Source of the DNA: Micrococcaceae bacterium Sec5.1
GTDB lineage: Bacteria; Actinomycetota; Actinomycetes; Actinomycetales; Micrococcaceae
Assembly (NCBI GenBank): GCA_039636795.1
Contig: CP143430.1
Coordinates: 248,001 to 312,000, forward strand
Length of the DNA: 64,000 nucleotides
Reading direction: 5' to 3'
Shown: in pieces, positions 1-9,002 of the stretch
Layout of the letters: every line of letters begins with the position of its first letter
Position numbering within the stretch: the first letter of the stretch is position 1
Translations under genes and position numbers: made by a program
The notes under the pieces: generated by a model
The model's database searches: none
Seen by the model: only the letters and a program-made list of their open reading frames with translations
Told to the model about the DNA's origin: nothing

Positions 1-1377
1 ATCGCGGCCGCGGGCATTGCCCTGCTGCTGGTGCTGATCATCCGCTTCAAGATCCAGGCCTTTGTTGCCCTGTTGGCTGTCAGCATCCTGGTAGGCGTGG
101 CGGCCCAGATTCCGCTCAAGGACATCTTCACCGTGGTGGCCAACGGTGTTGGCAGCACCATGGGCAAGGTTGCTTTGTTGATTGCCCTCGGCGCCATTCT
201 TGGCCGCATGATTGAGGTATCCGGCGGCGTGCAGTCGCTGGCCACGCATTTCACTGAGAAGCTCGGAGCCAAACGCGTTGCCATCGCTTTGACGGCCGTG
301 GGCTTCCTCGTGGCGATTCCGGTGTTCTTCGAGGTTGGCGTCATCGTCCTCGTCCCGATTGTTTACGCCTTCGCCAAGATCGCGAACGTTCACCCGATCA
401 AGTTCGGCCTGCCCATGGCCGGCATCATGCTGTCCATTCACGTGGCTGTGCCGCCCCACCCGGGAATCGTTGCGGGCGCTGGTGTCTTTGGCGCCGACAT
501 TGGGCTTATCACTCTTATCTCGCTCATCATCTGCGTGCCCCTGGGCTTCCTGTCCTACTGGGTTGCCAGCATCATGAACCGCAAAGACTACGAACTGCTC
601 GCTGGCGTCAAGGCGCAGGTGGACGAGTTCGGTTCCGCTGACTCGCTCGTGCACGTTGGCCATGACGGTCCCGGCGCCCGCGCCATCGCCCCACCCCGTC
701 CGGGCCTGATCATGTTCCTGATCGCTGCTCCGATCGTCCAGATCCTCGTGGGCACCCTGGGAACGCTGACCATTGCCAAAGACAACTACTGGTACGGCGT
801 GGCTGCGTTCATCGGCAACCCGTTCTTCGCGCTCCTTGTAGCTGTAGCCCTCTCCTTCTTCCTGCTGGCGGTCCGCCGCAACTGGTCACTTAAGGAAACC
901 GGTGAGATCTTCGAAGGCGCCCTTCCTCCGATTGCGTCAATCCTCATGGTTGTCGCAGCGGGCGGCGTGTTCGGTGAAGTCCTCCGCACCTCCGGCATCG
1001 GCGCAGCCCTGTCCCACACCCTGGACAGCCTGGGCTTGCCGGTGATCGTGCTCGGCTTCATCATCTCCCTGGCACTCCGCGCCGCCCAGGGTTCGGCCAC
1101 CGTCGCCATTGTCACGACGACGGGCCTGCTTACCTCCGCTGTGATGGAAGGCGGCTACACGCCCGCCCAGATCGCCGTGATCGTGATCGCCATCGGATTC
1201 GGCGCCTTGGGGTTGTCCCACGTGACGGACGCAGGTTTCTGGACCGTGATCAGGTACTACGGGCTTACCGTGACCGACGGTCTCAAAACCTGGACAGTCC
1301 TCACCACGATCCTCGGCCTGGCCGGCTTCGTACTGACGTACGTCGCATGGATCCTGGTGGGAGGTTTGGCCCACTAA
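1..1377 (+). CDS. GntP-family gluconate/organic acid permease (5' truncated)
   Basis: Inner-membrane proton symporter of the gluconate permease family, likely importing gluconate or a related sugar acid. The reading frame is open back to base 1, so the N-terminus lies outside the window; 458 residues are visible of a family usually about 440-470. At least ten hydrophobic segments are visible, with the family-typical stretch FFEVGVIVLVPIVY near the first third and PPHPGIVAG soon after. The stop TAA overlaps the ATG of the next gene (TAATG), so the permease and the aldolase are translationally coupled, suggesting uptake and cleavage of one sugar-acid derived substrate. The family call is solid; the substrate is not readable from sequence. 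Citrate or glycerate permeases of the same superfamily are alternatives. Confidence 0.88.
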   Translation: MAAAGIALLLVLIIRFKIQAFVALLAVSILVGVAAQIPLKDIFTVVANGVGSTMGKVALLIALGAILGRMIEVSGGVQSLATHFTEKLGAKRVAIALTAVGFLVAIPVFFEVGVIVLVPIVYAFAKIANVHPIKFGLPMAGIMLSIHVAVPPHPGIVAGAGVFGADIGLITLISLIICVPLGFLSYWVASIMNRKDYELLAGVKAQVDEFGSADSLVHVGHDGPGARAIAPPRPGLIMFLIAAPIVQILVGTLGTLTIAKDNYWYGVAAFIGNPFFALLVAVALSFFLLAVRRNWSLKETGEIFEGALPPIASILMVVAAGGVFGEVLRTSGIGAALSHTLDSLGLPVIVLGFIISLALRAAQGSATVAIVTTTGLLTSAVMEGGYTPAQIAVIVIAIGFGALGLSHVTDAGFWTVIRYYGLTVTDGLKTWTVLTTILGLAGFVLTYVAWILVGGLAH

Positions 1378-2252
1378 TGCGCGCCAAACTCGATCAGCTG
1401 GTCATCTCCGCCCTCGCTGATGGCTCTGCTGTTCCGGCTTTCACCTGCTACGACTTCACCACTGCGTTGGCCGTTGTTTCGGCGGCGGAGGAAGCCAGGC
1501 TCGGTGTGATCCTGCTGGTAGCACCCAAGACGGCATCCACTCCCAACGGACTCCGGCTCATCGCAGCACTTCGCGGCCTGGCCGACGACGCCAGCGTTCC
1601 CGTATCGGTCCAACTGGATCACGCCTCGGACCTGCAGGTCATCAAGGATTCTGTGGCAGCCGGGGCGGATGCAGTCCTGGCCGACGGTTCATCCTTGGCC
1701 TACGAGGACAACATAGCCTTGGTCCGCGAAGTCCGTGCCGCCTTGGATGCCCAGGGCGCGTTCGACGTCGTGATCGAAGCAGAACTTGGCGGCCTCGCCG
1801 GTGACGAAGACAAGGCTTTCGGTACGGAAGGTTCAGCGCCCGACGCCGATACTTCAGTCGCCGGGCTGACTGACCCTTCGCAGGTGGCGGACTTCGTTGC
1901 ACGCACTGGTGCCCAACTCCTGGCGGTAGCCGTGGGTAACGTCCACGGAAAGTACAAGGGTGAGCCCAACATCCGCTGGGACGTACTCCAGGAAGTTGCT
2001 GCGCGGACGGACGTGCCTTTGGTGCTGCATGGCGCCTCAGGCATCCCGGCTGAGCAGCTCGCAAAAGCTCCTTCCATGCAGGTCGGCAAGGTGAACTTCA
2101 ACACCGAGCTGCGCACCGGAATCCTGGCCACCCTTGAAGCCGAAACCCCCGCGCACCGGGCAGACGGTGAGAACCTCCAAGGCCTGCTGGCTCGATGGAA
2201 TGGTTCCGCGTGGTCCTTCGCCGGAGCAACGCTGGCGATGCTGAGTGACTGA
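1377..2252 (+). CDS. Class II ketose-bisphosphate aldolase (FbaA/GatY/KbaY type)
   Basis: Zinc-dependent aldolase cleaving a ketose-1,6-bisphosphate to dihydroxyacetone phosphate and an aldehyde. The ATG chosen overlaps the stop of the upstream permease and gives 291 residues, typical for the family; an upstream in-frame ATG at 1347 lies inside the permease gene and is less likely. Visible motifs are VQLDHASD (metal-binding His and catalytic Asp), an EAELGG region, VAVGNVHG with a metal-binding His, and LVLHGASGIP with the third His, followed by KVNFNTELR for phosphate binding. Coupling to a GntP-type permease argues for a dedicated catabolic role rather than central glycolysis. Whether the substrate is fructose-, tagatose- or another bisphosphate cannot be told here. 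Confidence 0.88.
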   Translation: MRAKLDQLVISALADGSAVPAFTCYDFTTALAVVSAAEEARLGVILLVAPKTASTPNGLRLIAALRGLADDASVPVSVQLDHASDLQVIKDSVAAGADAVLADGSSLAYEDNIALVREVRAALDAQGAFDVVIEAELGGLAGDEDKAFGTEGSAPDADTSVAGLTDPSQVADFVARTGAQLLAVAVGNVHGKYKGEPNIRWDVLQEVAARTDVPLVLHGASGIPAEQLAKAPSMQVGKVNFNTELRTGILATLEAETPAHRADGENLQGLLARWNGSAWSFAGATLAMLSD

Positions 2253-2303
2253 CACAACCCCGCCCTCACAGGCTCTGTAACGCAGGGAGGCTAGGATCAG
2301 ACC

Positions 2304-2696
2304 ATGATCCTGGCCTCCCTGATTTTTGCCCTGCTTGCGGCGTTGCTCCACGTGTACATCTTCACGATGGAGTCCATCACATGGACCAAGCCAGCCACGT
2401 GGAAGCGGTTCAGCGTCACGTCGCAGGCTGATGCCGAAACCACCAAGCCGCTCGCCTACAACCAGGGCTTCTACAATCTGTTCCTGGCCATTGGCGCACT
2501 AGTAGGCATCATCGCAGTGGCCATGGGTGCACCGCAGGTTGGCTGGACCCTCGTATTCAGCTGCTGCGGTTCCATGCTCCTTGCGGCGCTGGTGCTCGCA
2601 GCGAGCGGCAAAAAGTACCTCCGCCCTGCGGTTCTCCAGGGGACAACGCCGCTGCTCGCCGTCGTGCTTGGTGTGCTGGCTTTGGCGCTGGGCTAG
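2304..2696 (+). CDS. DUF1304 family small membrane protein
   Basis: A 130-residue integral membrane protein with about four hydrophobic segments (near residues 2-22, 50-70, 76-97 and 108-128). The MESITW motif after the first helix and the central LAYNQGFYNLFLA stretch are typical of the DUF1304 family, whose function is unknown. The ATG at 2304 is preceded by AGGA seven bases upstream. It stands alone after the aldolase with a 51-base gap. No functional inference beyond membrane location is supported. Confidence 0.85.
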   Translation: MILASLIFALLAALLHVYIFTMESITWTKPATWKRFSVTSQADAETTKPLAYNQGFYNLFLAIGALVGIIAVAMGAPQVGWTLVFSCCGSMLLAALVLAASGKKYLRPAVLQGTTPLLAVVLGVLALALG

Positions 2697-2717
2697 AGCC
2701 AGCGGGGCCGATGCGCC

Positions 2718-3137
2718 TTAGTGCTCCGGCGGGCCACTCTGCGCTGCGGCCTGGTCCATATAGACAACCTCCCAGTGGTGGCCGTCGAGGTCGCGGAACG
2801 CCCTGCTGTACATGAACCCGAGGTCCCTGGGATCGTACGTCTCGGAACCTCCGGCTTCCACAGCCTTAGTGGCGAGGACATCAACACCTTCGCGGCTGTC
2901 GGCAGAGATGGCAACAATCGCCCCGGCCGAGTTCCGGGTGTCCGCGATGGGCTGATCAGTGAACTGACTGAACTTGTCGTGCGTCAGGAGCATTGTGTAG
3001 ATGGTGTCGCTGAACACGACGCAAGCGGCTGTCTCATCGGTGAAGTTTGGATTGATGGAGTAGCCAAGGGCCGTGTAGAAGGCCTTGGACGCCTCGAGGT
3101 CGCTGACGGGCAGGTTCACGAAAATGGACGTAGTCAT
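2718..3137 (-). CDS. VOC (glyoxalase/bleomycin-resistance) superfamily protein
   Basis: A 139-residue single vicinal-oxygen-chelate domain protein. The start MTTSIFVNLPVSD places the first beta strand at the usual position; an upstream in-frame extension to 3269 has no family similarity and is rejected. The end contains the RDLDGHHWEVVYMD strand typical of the glyoxalase-like subfamily related to lactoylglutathione lyase relatives of the YaeR/PhnB type. The cofactor-binding residues are only partly conserved, so catalytic function is uncertain. It is convergent with the DUF1304 gene and lies 64 bases downstream of the Lrp-type regulator on the same strand. Confidence 0.85.
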   Translation of the reverse strand: MTTSIFVNLPVSDLEASKAFYTALGYSINPNFTDETAACVVFSDTIYTMLLTHDKFSQFTDQPIADTRNSAGAIVAISADSREGVDVLATKAVEAGGSETYDPRDLGFMYSRAFRDLDGHHWEVVYMDQAAAQSGPPEH

Positions 3138-3201
3138 GGGTTCGATCCTGCCGGTGTTTCGCCATTCCGTCCAGAGCACGACAGGCAGTTGTGGATAACG
3201 C

Positions 3202-4221
3202 TTAGGAAGGTTCCCTCCAGAGAGGCAGGGGGACCACGGTGCGGCTGCAACCTGCTGCATCAAGGACATGGCCGAGCCGCTTGTAAGTCCGGACTACCGC
3301 CTGCCTGGACATGACTGCAGTTCCCGGAGCCCGCTGGGCCAGTTCGCGTTCGTAGGCTTGGACTTCCAGATAGTCACGGACCCACAGGGTGACCAGCAGG
3401 TTCTGTGCGCCGAGGACTTGGGCACTAAGCCGGCAATTGGGCAAGGCAGCGAAGAAGCGTCCGACGCCGTCAACGTACTCGGCTGGAACGTTCAGGACAA
3501 GCGTCACTTCCCGGAGCCCCTGCTGGGCGGAGGTGGACGAATCGCATCTCAGCGTCATGTAGCCGGTCGCAAGGAACCGTTCCACCCGCCGTCGTGCTGT
3601 TTGAGGCGAAACGCGGCAGGCGGCACCCAACTCGGCCCAACTTGCCCTGCCATCCTTGGCCAACTCTTCCAATAACGCTGCATCGAGCCTGTCCGGGGCG
3701 TAGGCGGGGTGCGCGGGCAGGGGCTCCGCTGACATGAGCCGGGCGCGCGCCGGTTCCAGCGTTCCGCTGCGCCATTCCGAGGCCTGCCGGTACAGCTTGG
3801 TGACGAAAACGACCTCGCGACGTGTGACGCCGGGCAGTTTTGGAAAGGCGCCGGTGACGATATCCATCAGCTCCTCGTGGCTCGACGCAAAGCAGTCCAT
3901 GAAGAGGTCGTGCGAGCCCGTCACCAAAGAAACAGTGCCGAACGCAGGCTCAGCGCACAGCCGTTCGATCAGGGCCTCGCTCTCGCTGGGCAAGGATGAC
4001 AAATGAATGAACGCAGACCACCCGGCGCTGAGATAACGCTGGCCAGGTGCAGGGGTGATCCACGCCTGGCCCTGGCTGGCGAGGGCGTTCCATCTCCTCG
4101 CCACAGTGGGCGCGGACAGGCCAAGGGCGTCGGCAATCCGGCTCCATTCGGCGCGTGGATTGATCTGGAGTGCATTCACAATTTCGAGGTCAAGTTCGGA
4201 AATTATGGCTGATTCGTTCAC
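3202..4221 (-). CDS. Lrp/AsnC-family regulator with two tandem HTH/ligand modules
   Basis: Cytoplasmic transcriptional regulator of 339 residues. Residues about 1-55 form an AsnC-type winged helix-turn-helix (ELDLEIVNALQINPRAEW, then LGLSAPTVARRW). A ligand/oligomerisation module follows, then a second helix-turn-helix (LDAALLEELAKDG, CRVSPQTARRRV) and a second ligand module. Normal Lrp proteins are about 150 residues, so this is the duplicated form found in actinobacteria. The GTG start at 4221 (VNESAIIS) fits the domain boundary; a longer frame reaches 4449 but would overlap the divergent MFS gene. The 124-base gap to that gene should hold the shared operator, so the MFS/M20 pair is its most likely target, with the hydrolase substrate or product as effector. 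Confidence 0.87.
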   Translation of the reverse strand: MNESAIISELDLEIVNALQINPRAEWSRIADALGLSAPTVARRWNALASQGQAWITPAPGQRYLSAGWSAFIHLSSLPSESEALIERLCAEPAFGTVSLVTGSHDLFMDCFASSHEELMDIVTGAFPKLPGVTRREVVFVTKLYRQASEWRSGTLEPARARLMSAEPLPAHPAYAPDRLDAALLEELAKDGRASWAELGAACRVSPQTARRRVERFLATGYMTLRCDSSTSAQQGLREVTLVLNVPAEYVDGVGRFFAALPNCRLSAQVLGAQNLLVTLWVRDYLEVQAYERELAQRAPGTAVMSRQAVVRTYKRLGHVLDAAGCSRTVVPLPLWREPS

Positions 4222-4345
4222 TTTCGCCCATCTGATGTGTATTTCAAACGATTTCGAGATCAGTCTAGGCGACGGCCATATCGTCGTGACTCGCATCACT
4301 AATCGGCGGGCTAGCCTCAACAGGCCCAAGACCACAAGGAAGCAC

Positions 4346-5764
4346 ATGGCAAGCAAGACAGCACCAGCGGCGACGTCAGGAACGACGCGCCGGTCCATTG
4401 CGGGAATGATCTTCGCAATGGCATTGATTGAATCATTGAGCGGAGTCACCCAGGGTTACCTGAACCCCATCCTTCCCGCGCTCGGACCCGTCTTCGACAT
4501 TGACGATCCAACCATCAACGGCATCTTCCTGATCTCCAACGTGAGCTTTGCGGTCCTCACCCCGATCATTTCAAGGCTGGGCGACAGCTATGGATACAGG
4601 CTGGTGCTGCGCTGGTCCACAGGTGTGGTGACGCTCGGAGTGCTTCAGATGGCGTTGTGGCCCACGCTGTGGACGGTGACGATTGGCGTGGTCATGCTTA
4701 CCTGTGTGGTGGGCTTCATCCCCCTCATGATGGGCATCCTGCGCGTTAGCAGCCCTGGACACACGCGCACTGGCGTGAGCGTCATGATCGGGATGCTCAT
4801 GATCATGGTGGGAGCAGGCGGGCTCCTCGCCGGAATCGTTGGGGTCACCAATCCGACGCTCGGCTTCTGGGTGGCTGTTCCCTTCGCAGTGGTCGCCTTC
4901 ATCTCTTCCTTCTTACTGCCCGACGCCGGAGTGCCGACTCGTGAGGGCATCGCACTGGCGCCGTTGCTGGCTTGCTCGCTCGGGCTGATTGGTTTTGTTG
5001 TGGCGCTCTCGATGGCACCTGAATGGGGTTGGCTGGATGCCCGGACTTTGATTGCTGGCCTGTTGGGGCTCGCCTTGCTGGCCTACTGGGTAAAGCGCGA
5101 CTACAGCGGCGCCCACGGCAGCCGGTTCGTTGACCTGCGGATGCTGGCAATTCCCCGGATCCGCGCCATTTCCATGGCCACGTTCTTCTTCGGCTTCGCT
5201 TCCATCAGCTACTTCGGCACCAACGGCATCTTCCTGCATTCCAACCCGGACAAGACCGGATATGGGTTCGCGCTCAGCCCACTGATGATCGCGGTTGTGT
5301 TGGCCTTGGCTTCGGTTCTCTCACTGGTTTCCTCGCTGTTGACGGCACGGGCCCTGCGCCGATTCGGCGAACGTGCCACCTTGGTATTCGCCGGACTGCT
5401 GCTCGTAAGCGGATTCCTGGTGATGATCGTGGCCCACGGGACTTTGCCCGGTTACTGCACCGGTTTTGCAATGTTCAACCTGAGCCTGGGAATGTACCAG
5501 GCAGGCACCCGCTCGCTGTCCGTGGAAGGTGTTCCCTTGGAAGAAACGTCGACGGCGGCCGGGCTCAACGAGCTGGCCCTGTCCGTCGGCATCGCGGTGG
5601 GTGCCGCAGTCGTGAAGCTGCTGTCCTCAGCCTCCGTCGAATCCGGCCGCATCACCGAGGCCGGGCTTCTGTCCATCTGGGGGGCTTTGGCGGTGGCCGC
5701 ACTGATCGCGGCGGCGGCAAGCGCCCGCTACCCGAAGCGCGAGAACGCCGTGGTGTCCGCATGA
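4346..5764 (+). CDS. MFS transporter (drug/metabolite type)
   Basis: Major facilitator superfamily permease of 472 residues with about 12-14 hydrophobic segments. The ATG at 4346 follows AAGGA at 4336-4340; a longer frame begins at 4055 inside the divergent regulator and has no signal. The loop SRLGDSYGYRLVLRWS resembles motif A of the drug:H+ antiporter branch. The stop overlaps the start of the next gene in ATGA, so it is coupled to an M20 amidohydrolase. The pairing recalls Abg-type uptake and hydrolysis of an N-acyl amino acid or dipeptide, but the transporter is an MFS member rather than AbgT. Direction of transport and substrate are unknown. Confidence 0.85.
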   Translation: MASKTAPAATSGTTRRSIAGMIFAMALIESLSGVTQGYLNPILPALGPVFDIDDPTINGIFLISNVSFAVLTPIISRLGDSYGYRLVLRWSTGVVTLGVLQMALWPTLWTVTIGVVMLTCVVGFIPLMMGILRVSSPGHTRTGVSVMIGMLMIMVGAGGLLAGIVGVTNPTLGFWVAVPFAVVAFISSFLLPDAGVPTREGIALAPLLACSLGLIGFVVALSMAPEWGWLDARTLIAGLLGLALLAYWVKRDYSGAHGSRFVDLRMLAIPRIRAISMATFFFGFASISYFGTNGIFLHSNPDKTGYGFALSPLMIAVVLALASVLSLVSSLLTARALRRFGERATLVFAGLLLVSGFLVMIVAHGTLPGYCTGFAMFNLSLGMYQAGTRSLSVEGVPLEETSTAAGLNELALSVGIAVGAAVVKLLSSASVESGRITEAGLLSIWGALAVAALIAAAASARYPKRENAVVSA

Positions 5765-6972
5765 TCGCCACTCGTCTTAACAGCACGAGCCGCGGCGCCG
5801 CCGTCGTACGCGTATCCCAACGCGAGATCGAGGCCCCACTGAAGGCCGCCATCGAGCGGTGGAAGCCGGACCTGCTGAACCTCAGCCACGCCATCCACGC
5901 CGATCCGGAGCTCGGCGGCCAGGAGTTCCGTGCCATCAAGCGCGTCAGGCGGCTGCTCCATACGGCTGGCTTCCGCTTCGATGATCGCCAGCCACTCCAC
6001 GCCACCGCCTTCAGTGCGAGCTACGGAAGCGGTGAACTCGTGGTGGCCCTCTGCGTTGAGTATGACGCCCTGCCGGACATCGGCCACGCCTGCGGGCACA
6101 ACGTCAATGCTGCCAGTGCTGTCGGAGCAGCGCTGGCCCTGGCGGCGGTGGCCGACGAGCTCGGCATCACTGTCAAGGTGTTCGGAACGCCGGCGGAGGA
6201 GACTACAGGCGGCAAAGTGGACCTGATCGCGGAAGGCTTCTTCGAGGACGTCTCGCTGGCGATGATGGTTCACGCAGGTGCGGCCGACGTAGTGGGAGGT
6301 TCGTCGTTGGCGATGTCCATGTGGGACGTCCTGTTCGAAGGCCGGTCGGCCCACGCCGCTGCTGCCCCGATGGAAGGAGTCAACGCCCTGGACGCACTTG
6401 TCGTCGCGCAGACGGCCATTGCGCTGGCGAGGCAACAACTCCCGATCGCGTCGATCATTTCGCTGATCGTCACCGAGGGCGGAAGCGCCGTCAACGTCAT
6501 CCCCGAGCGTGCAAGGGCGAGCGTTGAGATGCGGGCTCCGAGCATCCAGAAGCTGCGAATCATCCAGGACAAGGTCCGGCGCTGCCTCGAAGCAGGCGCC
6601 CACGCCAGCGGTTGCACGCTGGAAGTCACGCCAACCGGCAATGACTACGCCGAACTCCGACAAGACCCGTTCCTGTCGGATGCCTACCGGGCGGCCATGA
6701 CGGCCATCGGACGGGACGTTGTCTTCAATGACGAGCCAGTGGCCTCAACGGACATGGGCAACGTCTCCCAACTGGTGCCAAGCATTCACCCGATGGTTGG
6801 CTACGACGTTCGTGGCGCCGCCCATCACACCGCCGAGTTCGCGGCCTTTGGCGCCTCGGCCGGCGCCGACAGGGCAGTACTCGATGGATCGTTCGGGCTG
6901 GCCGCGGCAGCGTGTGCCGGCGCCTTGGACCCGGAGGAACGGAGGCGGTTACTGAGCAGGACACGCCACTAG
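5761..6972 (+). CDS. M20-family amidohydrolase (AbgB/PM20D2-like)
   Basis: Metal-dependent cytoplasmic amidohydrolase of 403 residues. Visible features are LSHAIHADPELGGQE at the start of the catalytic domain, DIGHACGHN with metal-binding Cys and His, and PAEETTGGK with the catalytic Glu pair. A dimerisation insert follows from about residue 185 (VLFEGRSAHAAAAP), and the final metal site lies near GAAHHTAEFAAF. This set matches the M20 branch acting on p-aminobenzoyl-glutamate, beta-alanyl-lysine and related N-acyl amino acids. It begins inside the stop of the MFS gene (ATGA). The likely job is intracellular hydrolysis of the transported compound; the true substrate is inference. Confidence 0.86.
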   Translation: MIATRLNSTSRGAAVVRVSQREIEAPLKAAIERWKPDLLNLSHAIHADPELGGQEFRAIKRVRRLLHTAGFRFDDRQPLHATAFSASYGSGELVVALCVEYDALPDIGHACGHNVNAASAVGAALALAAVADELGITVKVFGTPAEETTGGKVDLIAEGFFEDVSLAMMVHAGAADVVGGSSLAMSMWDVLFEGRSAHAAAAPMEGVNALDALVVAQTAIALARQQLPIASIISLIVTEGGSAVNVIPERARASVEMRAPSIQKLRIIQDKVRRCLEAGAHASGCTLEVTPTGNDYAELRQDPFLSDAYRAAMTAIGRDVVFNDEPVASTDMGNVSQLVPSIHPMVGYDVRGAAHHTAEFAAFGASAGADRAVLDGSFGLAAAACAGALDPEERRRLLSRTRH

Positions 6973-7062
6973 CACCTGCCGACGCCAGCACCGCTGGTCC
7001 CCACGGCACCCGGGGCGGACAATGGAGTCAACACGCAGGGGCGTGTATTAGTAGGGAGGGCC

Positions 7063-8478
7063 ATGCAGCGGACAAAGCCGGTTCATCCTCCCGCCAGCCG
7101 GAGCGCGGCTCTGCCGGGAGCCTCAGCAGTGGGACCGCAACCCCCGGTGCAGCCGCAACCGGCTGTTCGGCGTGATCCAGCAATCGACCTGGTCCGCTTC
7201 ATCTGCCTCCTTCTGGTGGTCGCAGCCCACTGCATGATGGTGAGCCCCGTTCTGCACAGGGACGGGAAAGTCACCACGGGAAACACGCTCATGGAGCAAG
7301 GCTGGTTCACGCCGGTCGTCTGGGTGCTCATGATCGTTCCGTTGTTCTTCGTCCTGGGCGGCGTCACCGGGTTGCAGTCGTGGCGGCGCTTGAAAGCACG
7401 CGGCGGCACGGGCTTCGACTTCGCCCAGCTGCGGCTCCTTCGCCTGGTCCGCCCCGCCATGGCCCTGCTCGCCGTGATGTGGGCGGGGCTGTGGGCGGCC
7501 CTGCTCCTCGGCGTTGATCCACAGGTGATCCAGTTGATGACCACCGGGGCCGCGATGCCCCTCTGGTTCCTGGCCGCCTACCTCACAGCACAAGTCAGCA
7601 TCCCGCTTATGGCCCGGCTCCATCAGCGTGCCCCACTGTCAACTTTGGGCATTCTCGTAGCGCTGATCATTACCGTCGACTCCCTCCGCGGCGCCGTCCC
7701 GGTTCTTGCCTTCGTCAACATGGTGTTTGTCTGGTGCGCAGTCCAGCAGCTCGGATTCCTCATGGCCGACGGCTTTTTTGAGCGTCGCAGCAGAACCTGG
7801 CTGGTAGGGGCGATCCTGGTCAGTAATGTGTTGCTCGGGCTGGTGACCGGCGTCGGCGTATATCCGGGCAACATGGTGGTGAACATCAACCCACCCAATC
7901 TTTGCCTGCTTCTGCTGGCCATTTCACAGACTGCCACGCTCCAACTTCTGGGCAAAGGCATACGCTGGATCGCCTCTGTGCGTTGGGTCCAGACGATCAT
8001 CGCGGTGGCGGGCCGCCGGTCCATGACCGTTTACCTCTGGCATCTTCCTCTCCTGGTGGGCATGTCCGGACTCCTCTTGCTCGCCGACTTCCCCAAACCG
8101 GCCGCGGGCACAGCGGAATGGTGGTGGGCACGCATCCCCGTCTTCTTCGCCGTCATAGCCCTGCTGCTGCCGGTGGTGCTGCTCCTTGGCCGCCTCGAGA
8201 ACCGTCCGACGGCGGCCAGCCACGCCCGGGGTCCCTCGCGCACCGCTGTGGTGACAGCCGCCGTCGTGGTCCTTATCCCCGTTGCGGACGCCGCATTCAA
8301 TGGCTTGACGCTGGCGCTCCTGGGTGGGGGAGCTGCCTGCTTCGCGCTCGCCGTCCTGCTGCTTGGCAGGGTCCCGACGCCGGTGCTGCCGCCGTCGGGG
8401 CCGGACGGGACGCCAACGTCCGGGGTAAAGCGGTCCACATTGCCAGCGCAGGGTTTACGTGCCAATCTCGAATCATGA
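7063..8478 (+). CDS. Acyltransferase-3 family membrane protein
   Basis: Polytopic membrane acyltransferase of 471 residues. A polar N-terminus of about 40 residues precedes the family hallmark AIDLVRFICLLLVVAAHC, whose His is the proposed catalytic residue. About ten hydrophobic helices follow, including MTVYLWHLPLLVGMSG near the end, another typical motif. The ATG at 7063 has a strong ribosome site (GGGAGG). Family members O-acylate cell-surface sugars, lipids or peptides. It is coupled to a small acetyltransferase-like gene by an ATGA overlap. The acceptor cannot be inferred. Confidence 0.87.
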   Translation: MQRTKPVHPPASRSAALPGASAVGPQPPVQPQPAVRRDPAIDLVRFICLLLVVAAHCMMVSPVLHRDGKVTTGNTLMEQGWFTPVVWVLMIVPLFFVLGGVTGLQSWRRLKARGGTGFDFAQLRLLRLVRPAMALLAVMWAGLWAALLLGVDPQVIQLMTTGAAMPLWFLAAYLTAQVSIPLMARLHQRAPLSTLGILVALIITVDSLRGAVPVLAFVNMVFVWCAVQQLGFLMADGFFERRSRTWLVGAILVSNVLLGLVTGVGVYPGNMVVNINPPNLCLLLLAISQTATLQLLGKGIRWIASVRWVQTIIAVAGRRSMTVYLWHLPLLVGMSGLLLLADFPKPAAGTAEWWWARIPVFFAVIALLLPVVLLLGRLENRPTAASHARGPSRTAVVTAAVVVLIPVADAAFNGLTLALLGGGAACFALAVLLLGRVPTPVLPPSGPDGTPTSGVKRSTLPAQGLRANLES

Positions 8479-8831
8479 CCGAGCACACTGAATCATTGGC
8501 AGACTCGTTCCGCGCTGGCGTCACTACAGTTCGAAACGACAAATTCCATCGCTATGAACTCCGCGTAGACGGGGAGTTGGCGGTGATTTCCCAATTCATC
8601 GATAGGCCCGGTCACATCGATTTCACCCATACCGAGACAAAGTCCGCGTTCAAGGGCCAGGGCTTGGCCAAGGTGCTGGCACATTTTGCCTTGGACGATG
8701 TGGTGGCATCCGGTAAGCGCATCATTCCCCATTGCCCGTACATCGCCGCATACCTGCAAAAGCATGAGGGCTACGAGCAGGACGTCGATTGGCCTGCCGA
8801 GAAACCCGTGGGCGAGCCGGAGAACGAGTAG
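8475..8831 (+). CDS. Small GNAT-like N-acetyltransferase (YjdJ type)
   Basis: A 118-residue protein of the short acetyltransferase group (YjdJ/GTLF3B type). It carries the compact GNAT core: HTETKSAFKGQGLAKVLAHF is the acetyl-CoA loop, then HCPYIAAYLQKHEGYEQDV with the conserved Cys-Pro-Tyr typical of this group. The ATG at 8475 overlaps the stop of the acyltransferase gene, so both are likely made together. A long upstream extension in the same frame to 7902 lies inside the acyltransferase and is not real. Function is unassigned; group members are thought to acetylate small molecules or proteins. Confidence 0.85.
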   Translation: MTEHTESLADSFRAGVTTVRNDKFHRYELRVDGELAVISQFIDRPGHIDFTHTETKSAFKGQGLAKVLAHFALDDVVASGKRIIPHCPYIAAYLQKHEGYEQDVDWPAEKPVGEPENE

Positions 8832-9002
8832 GGTTTTCGGGTCTCGTTTGACGCCTCCAGGGGCGCTGATAATGGACGCCTCCCAACTGAATAGTGCACC
8901 TTCCTGCCGGATCGTGTCGCTGAAATTGCGAGTAATTTAACCCCCTAGTCGTAAGTACCCTGCGATTCAAGTCATCCCGGAATTTGCTGTCACACTGGGC
9001 TT

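Noticed and set aside
937..1374. Long antisense frame opposite the GntP permease
   Set aside because: It mirrors the codon pattern of the permease and encodes a low-complexity polar protein with no family features.
3189..3198. Exact DnaA box (TTGTGGATAA)
   Set aside because: Only a single copy, with no AT-rich region or dnaA/dnaN genes nearby, so it is not an origin.
4055..4345. N-terminal extension of the MFS transporter
   Set aside because: It would run through the divergent Lrp gene and adds a polar stretch before the first helix; the ATG at 4346 has a good ribosome site.
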